Source: Rhodospirillales bacterium Alpha_05
GTDB taxonomy: Bacteria; Pseudomonadota; Alphaproteobacteria; Rhodospirillales; Rhodospirillaceae
Direction: 5' to 3'
Length of the DNA: 7,168 nucleotides
Assembly (NCBI GenBank): GCA_001603335.1
Contig: LUYR01000253.1
Coordinates: 1-7,168 of the forward strand
Shown: piece by piece, positions 6,498 to 7,168 of the stretch
Layout: the number at the start of each line of letters is the position of its first letter
Numbering within the stretch: the stretch's first letter is position 1
Translations under genes and position numbers: made by a program
The notes under the pieces: generated by a model
The model's input: the letters and a program-made list of their open reading frames with translations, nothing else
Database searches by the model: none
What the model was told of the DNA's origin: nothing

Positions 6498-6526
6498 TAG
6501 ACAAATGTGACTCCACCCCCTAACTT
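6498..6526 (+). promoter_or_regulatory. Candidate sigma70-type promoter for the amidohydrolase-2 gene
   Basis: TAGACA (6498-6503) matches five of six bases of the -35 consensus. TAACTT (6521-6526), 17 bases later, keeps only the T-A at the start and the final T of the -10 consensus. A weak -10 is compatible with an activator-dependent, LysR-controlled promoter. The start of transcription would fall about 30 bases before ATG 6563. This is a match by eye only. Confidence 0.3.
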
Positions 6527-6562
6527 TTGGTGTAGGCCCCGACCTTGATCCAGAGGCGAACG

Positions 6563-7168
6563 ATGACGGAGCGCGTACCCCAAAACCCGACGGTCACCGG
6601 CGTCGACTGCCACGCCCACGTGATGCTGAAATCCGCGCCCCTGGTCGCCGGGCGGCACTCCGAGCCGAAGCACGACATCGCGCCCGAGGACTTCATCGCG
6701 GTGCTCGACGCGCACCGCGTGTCGCACGGCGTGCTCACCCAGCCGAGCTTCTACGGCACCGACAATTCGCTGCTGCTCGCCGCGCTGGCCCACTATCCCA
6801 CCCGTCTGCGCGGCACCGCGATCGTCCCCACCGACACCGGCGTCGACGCCCTCGTGGCGCTCAAGGCCGCCGGGGTGGCCGGGGTGCGGCTCAACTGGTT
6901 CCGCCGCGACGTCCTGCCCGACATCCGCGGGGCGGAGTACGGCGCGCTCCTCGGCCACGCTCGCGAGGCGGGGCTGCACGTGGAAATCTATCTCGAAGGC
7001 GCGAAGCTCGCCGACGTCCTGCCGGTGGTACGCAAAAGCGGCGCGGTGGCGGTGATCGACCACTTCGGCTCGCCCGAGCCCGGCCCCGGGGTGAACGGCG
7101 CGGGCTTCCGCGAAGTGCTGAAGGGGGTCGCGGCGGGCGACACCTGGGTCAAGCTCTCCGGCCCCTAC
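6563..7168 (+). CDS. Amidohydrolase-2 family protein, 2-pyrone-4,6-dicarboxylate lactonase-like (5' part, truncated by window end)
   Basis: The first 202 codons of a TIM-barrel metal-dependent hydrolase are visible; the frame runs off the window without a stop. Seen are the barrel-start metal motif VDCHAHV (14-20, His17 and His19), LTQPSFYGTDN (58-68), GVAGVRLNWF (104-113), HVEIYLEG (139-146), VIDHFGSPEPG (164-174, His167 a candidate catalytic or binding residue) and WVKLSGPY (195-202). This series is characteristic of the PF04909 branch containing 2-pyrone-4,6-dicarboxylate lactonase (LigI-like) and related lactone or amide hydrolases. The later catalytic Asp would lie beyond the window. ATG 6563 follows AGAGG (6552-6556) with a 6-base gap. 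It is divergent from the LysR regulator, its probable controller. The substrate may be a lactone other than PDC; no other lignin-aromatic genes are visible here. Confidence 0.85.
   Translation, partial: MTERVPQNPTVTGVDCHAHVMLKSAPLVAGRHSEPKHDIAPEDFIAVLDAHRVSHGVLTQPSFYGTDNSLLLAALAHYPTRLRGTAIVPTDTGVDALVALKAAGVAGVRLNWFRRDVLPDIRGAEYGALLGHAREAGLHVEIYLEGAKLADVLPVVRKSGAVAVIDHFGSPEPGPGVNGAGFREVLKGVAAGDTWVKLSGPY

Larger units (their letters stand above)
6462..6562. promoter_or_regulatory. Divergent intergenic region between the LysR gene and the amidohydrolase-2 gene
   Basis: This is the only sizeable non-coding gap in the window (101 bp). It is locally AT-rich (6471-6506) in an otherwise strongly GC-rich sequence, as expected for overlapping divergent promoters. 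It holds a direct repeat of TTATCAA (6471-6477 and 6485-6491), a short inverted repeat CCTA (6519-6522) / TAGG (6533-6536), and the Shine-Dalgarno sites of both flanking genes. The role as a control region follows from the LysR divergent arrangement; the exact operator is not proven. Confidence 0.7.

Noticed and set aside
5622..6500. 292-codon plus-strand open frame opposite the LysR gene
   Set aside because: It is antisense to an intact LysR gene, with Arg/Ala/His-rich composition and no domain.
6491..6506. ATT-N10-AAT inverted repeat as a LysR T-N11-A box
   Set aside because: The spacing does not give a symmetrical T-N11-A and the arms are only three bases in AT-rich DNA, so chance is likely.
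6497..7063. 188-codon minus-strand open frame
   Set aside because: It is antisense to the amidohydrolase-2 gene, which has strong motifs and its own ribosome binding site.

Overview
The window is a very GC-rich, gene-dense bacterial segment with tightly packed or overlapping genes. The gene families and base composition suggest a proteobacterium, most likely an alphaproteobacterium such as a Rhodospirillales or Rhizobiales relative. That placement is an inference from style; there is no rRNA or other phylogenetic marker here. I see no mobile element, CRISPR array, tRNA or rRNA.

Positions 1-5152 (+ strand) hold the distal part of a branched-chain-amino-acid-type (Liv/HAAT) ABC transporter operon: the last codons of an upstream gene (probably the periplasmic substrate-binding protein), a GC-rich hairpin, then livH, livM, livG and livF. 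Two catabolic genes follow in the same run: a small L-2-amino-thiazoline-4-carboxylate (ATC) hydrolase-family protein and an M20 peptidase-family amidohydrolase. Every junction from livH to the amidohydrolase is an overlap of a few bases or a gap of 3 bases, so transporter and enzymes are probably one translationally coupled unit. A plausible reading is uptake of an amide-containing, N-acylated or cyclic amino acid derivative, followed by ring opening and/or amide cleavage in the cytoplasm.

Positions 5110-6461 (- strand) hold a convergent two-gene unit: a LysR-family regulator followed after 11 bases by an MmcQ/YjbR-family protein. The 3' end of the latter overlaps the 3' end of the amidohydrolase gene by 43 bp on opposite strands.

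Positions 6462-6562 are a 101-bp divergent intergenic region, visibly more AT-rich than the rest, with a 7-bp direct repeat and a candidate promoter. From 6563 to the window end runs the 5' part (202 codons) of an amidohydrolase-2 protein resembling 2-pyrone-4,6-dicarboxylate lactonases. It is truncated by the window edge and is the likely target of the divergent LysR regulator.

The most interesting feature is the coupled pair of an ATC-hydrolase-family enzyme and an M20 amidohydrolase behind a dedicated ABC importer. It parallels the known two-step ATC to N-carbamoyl-cysteine to cysteine route, but the M20 enzyme looks like the hippurate-hydrolase type rather than a carbamoylase, so the real substrate is open.
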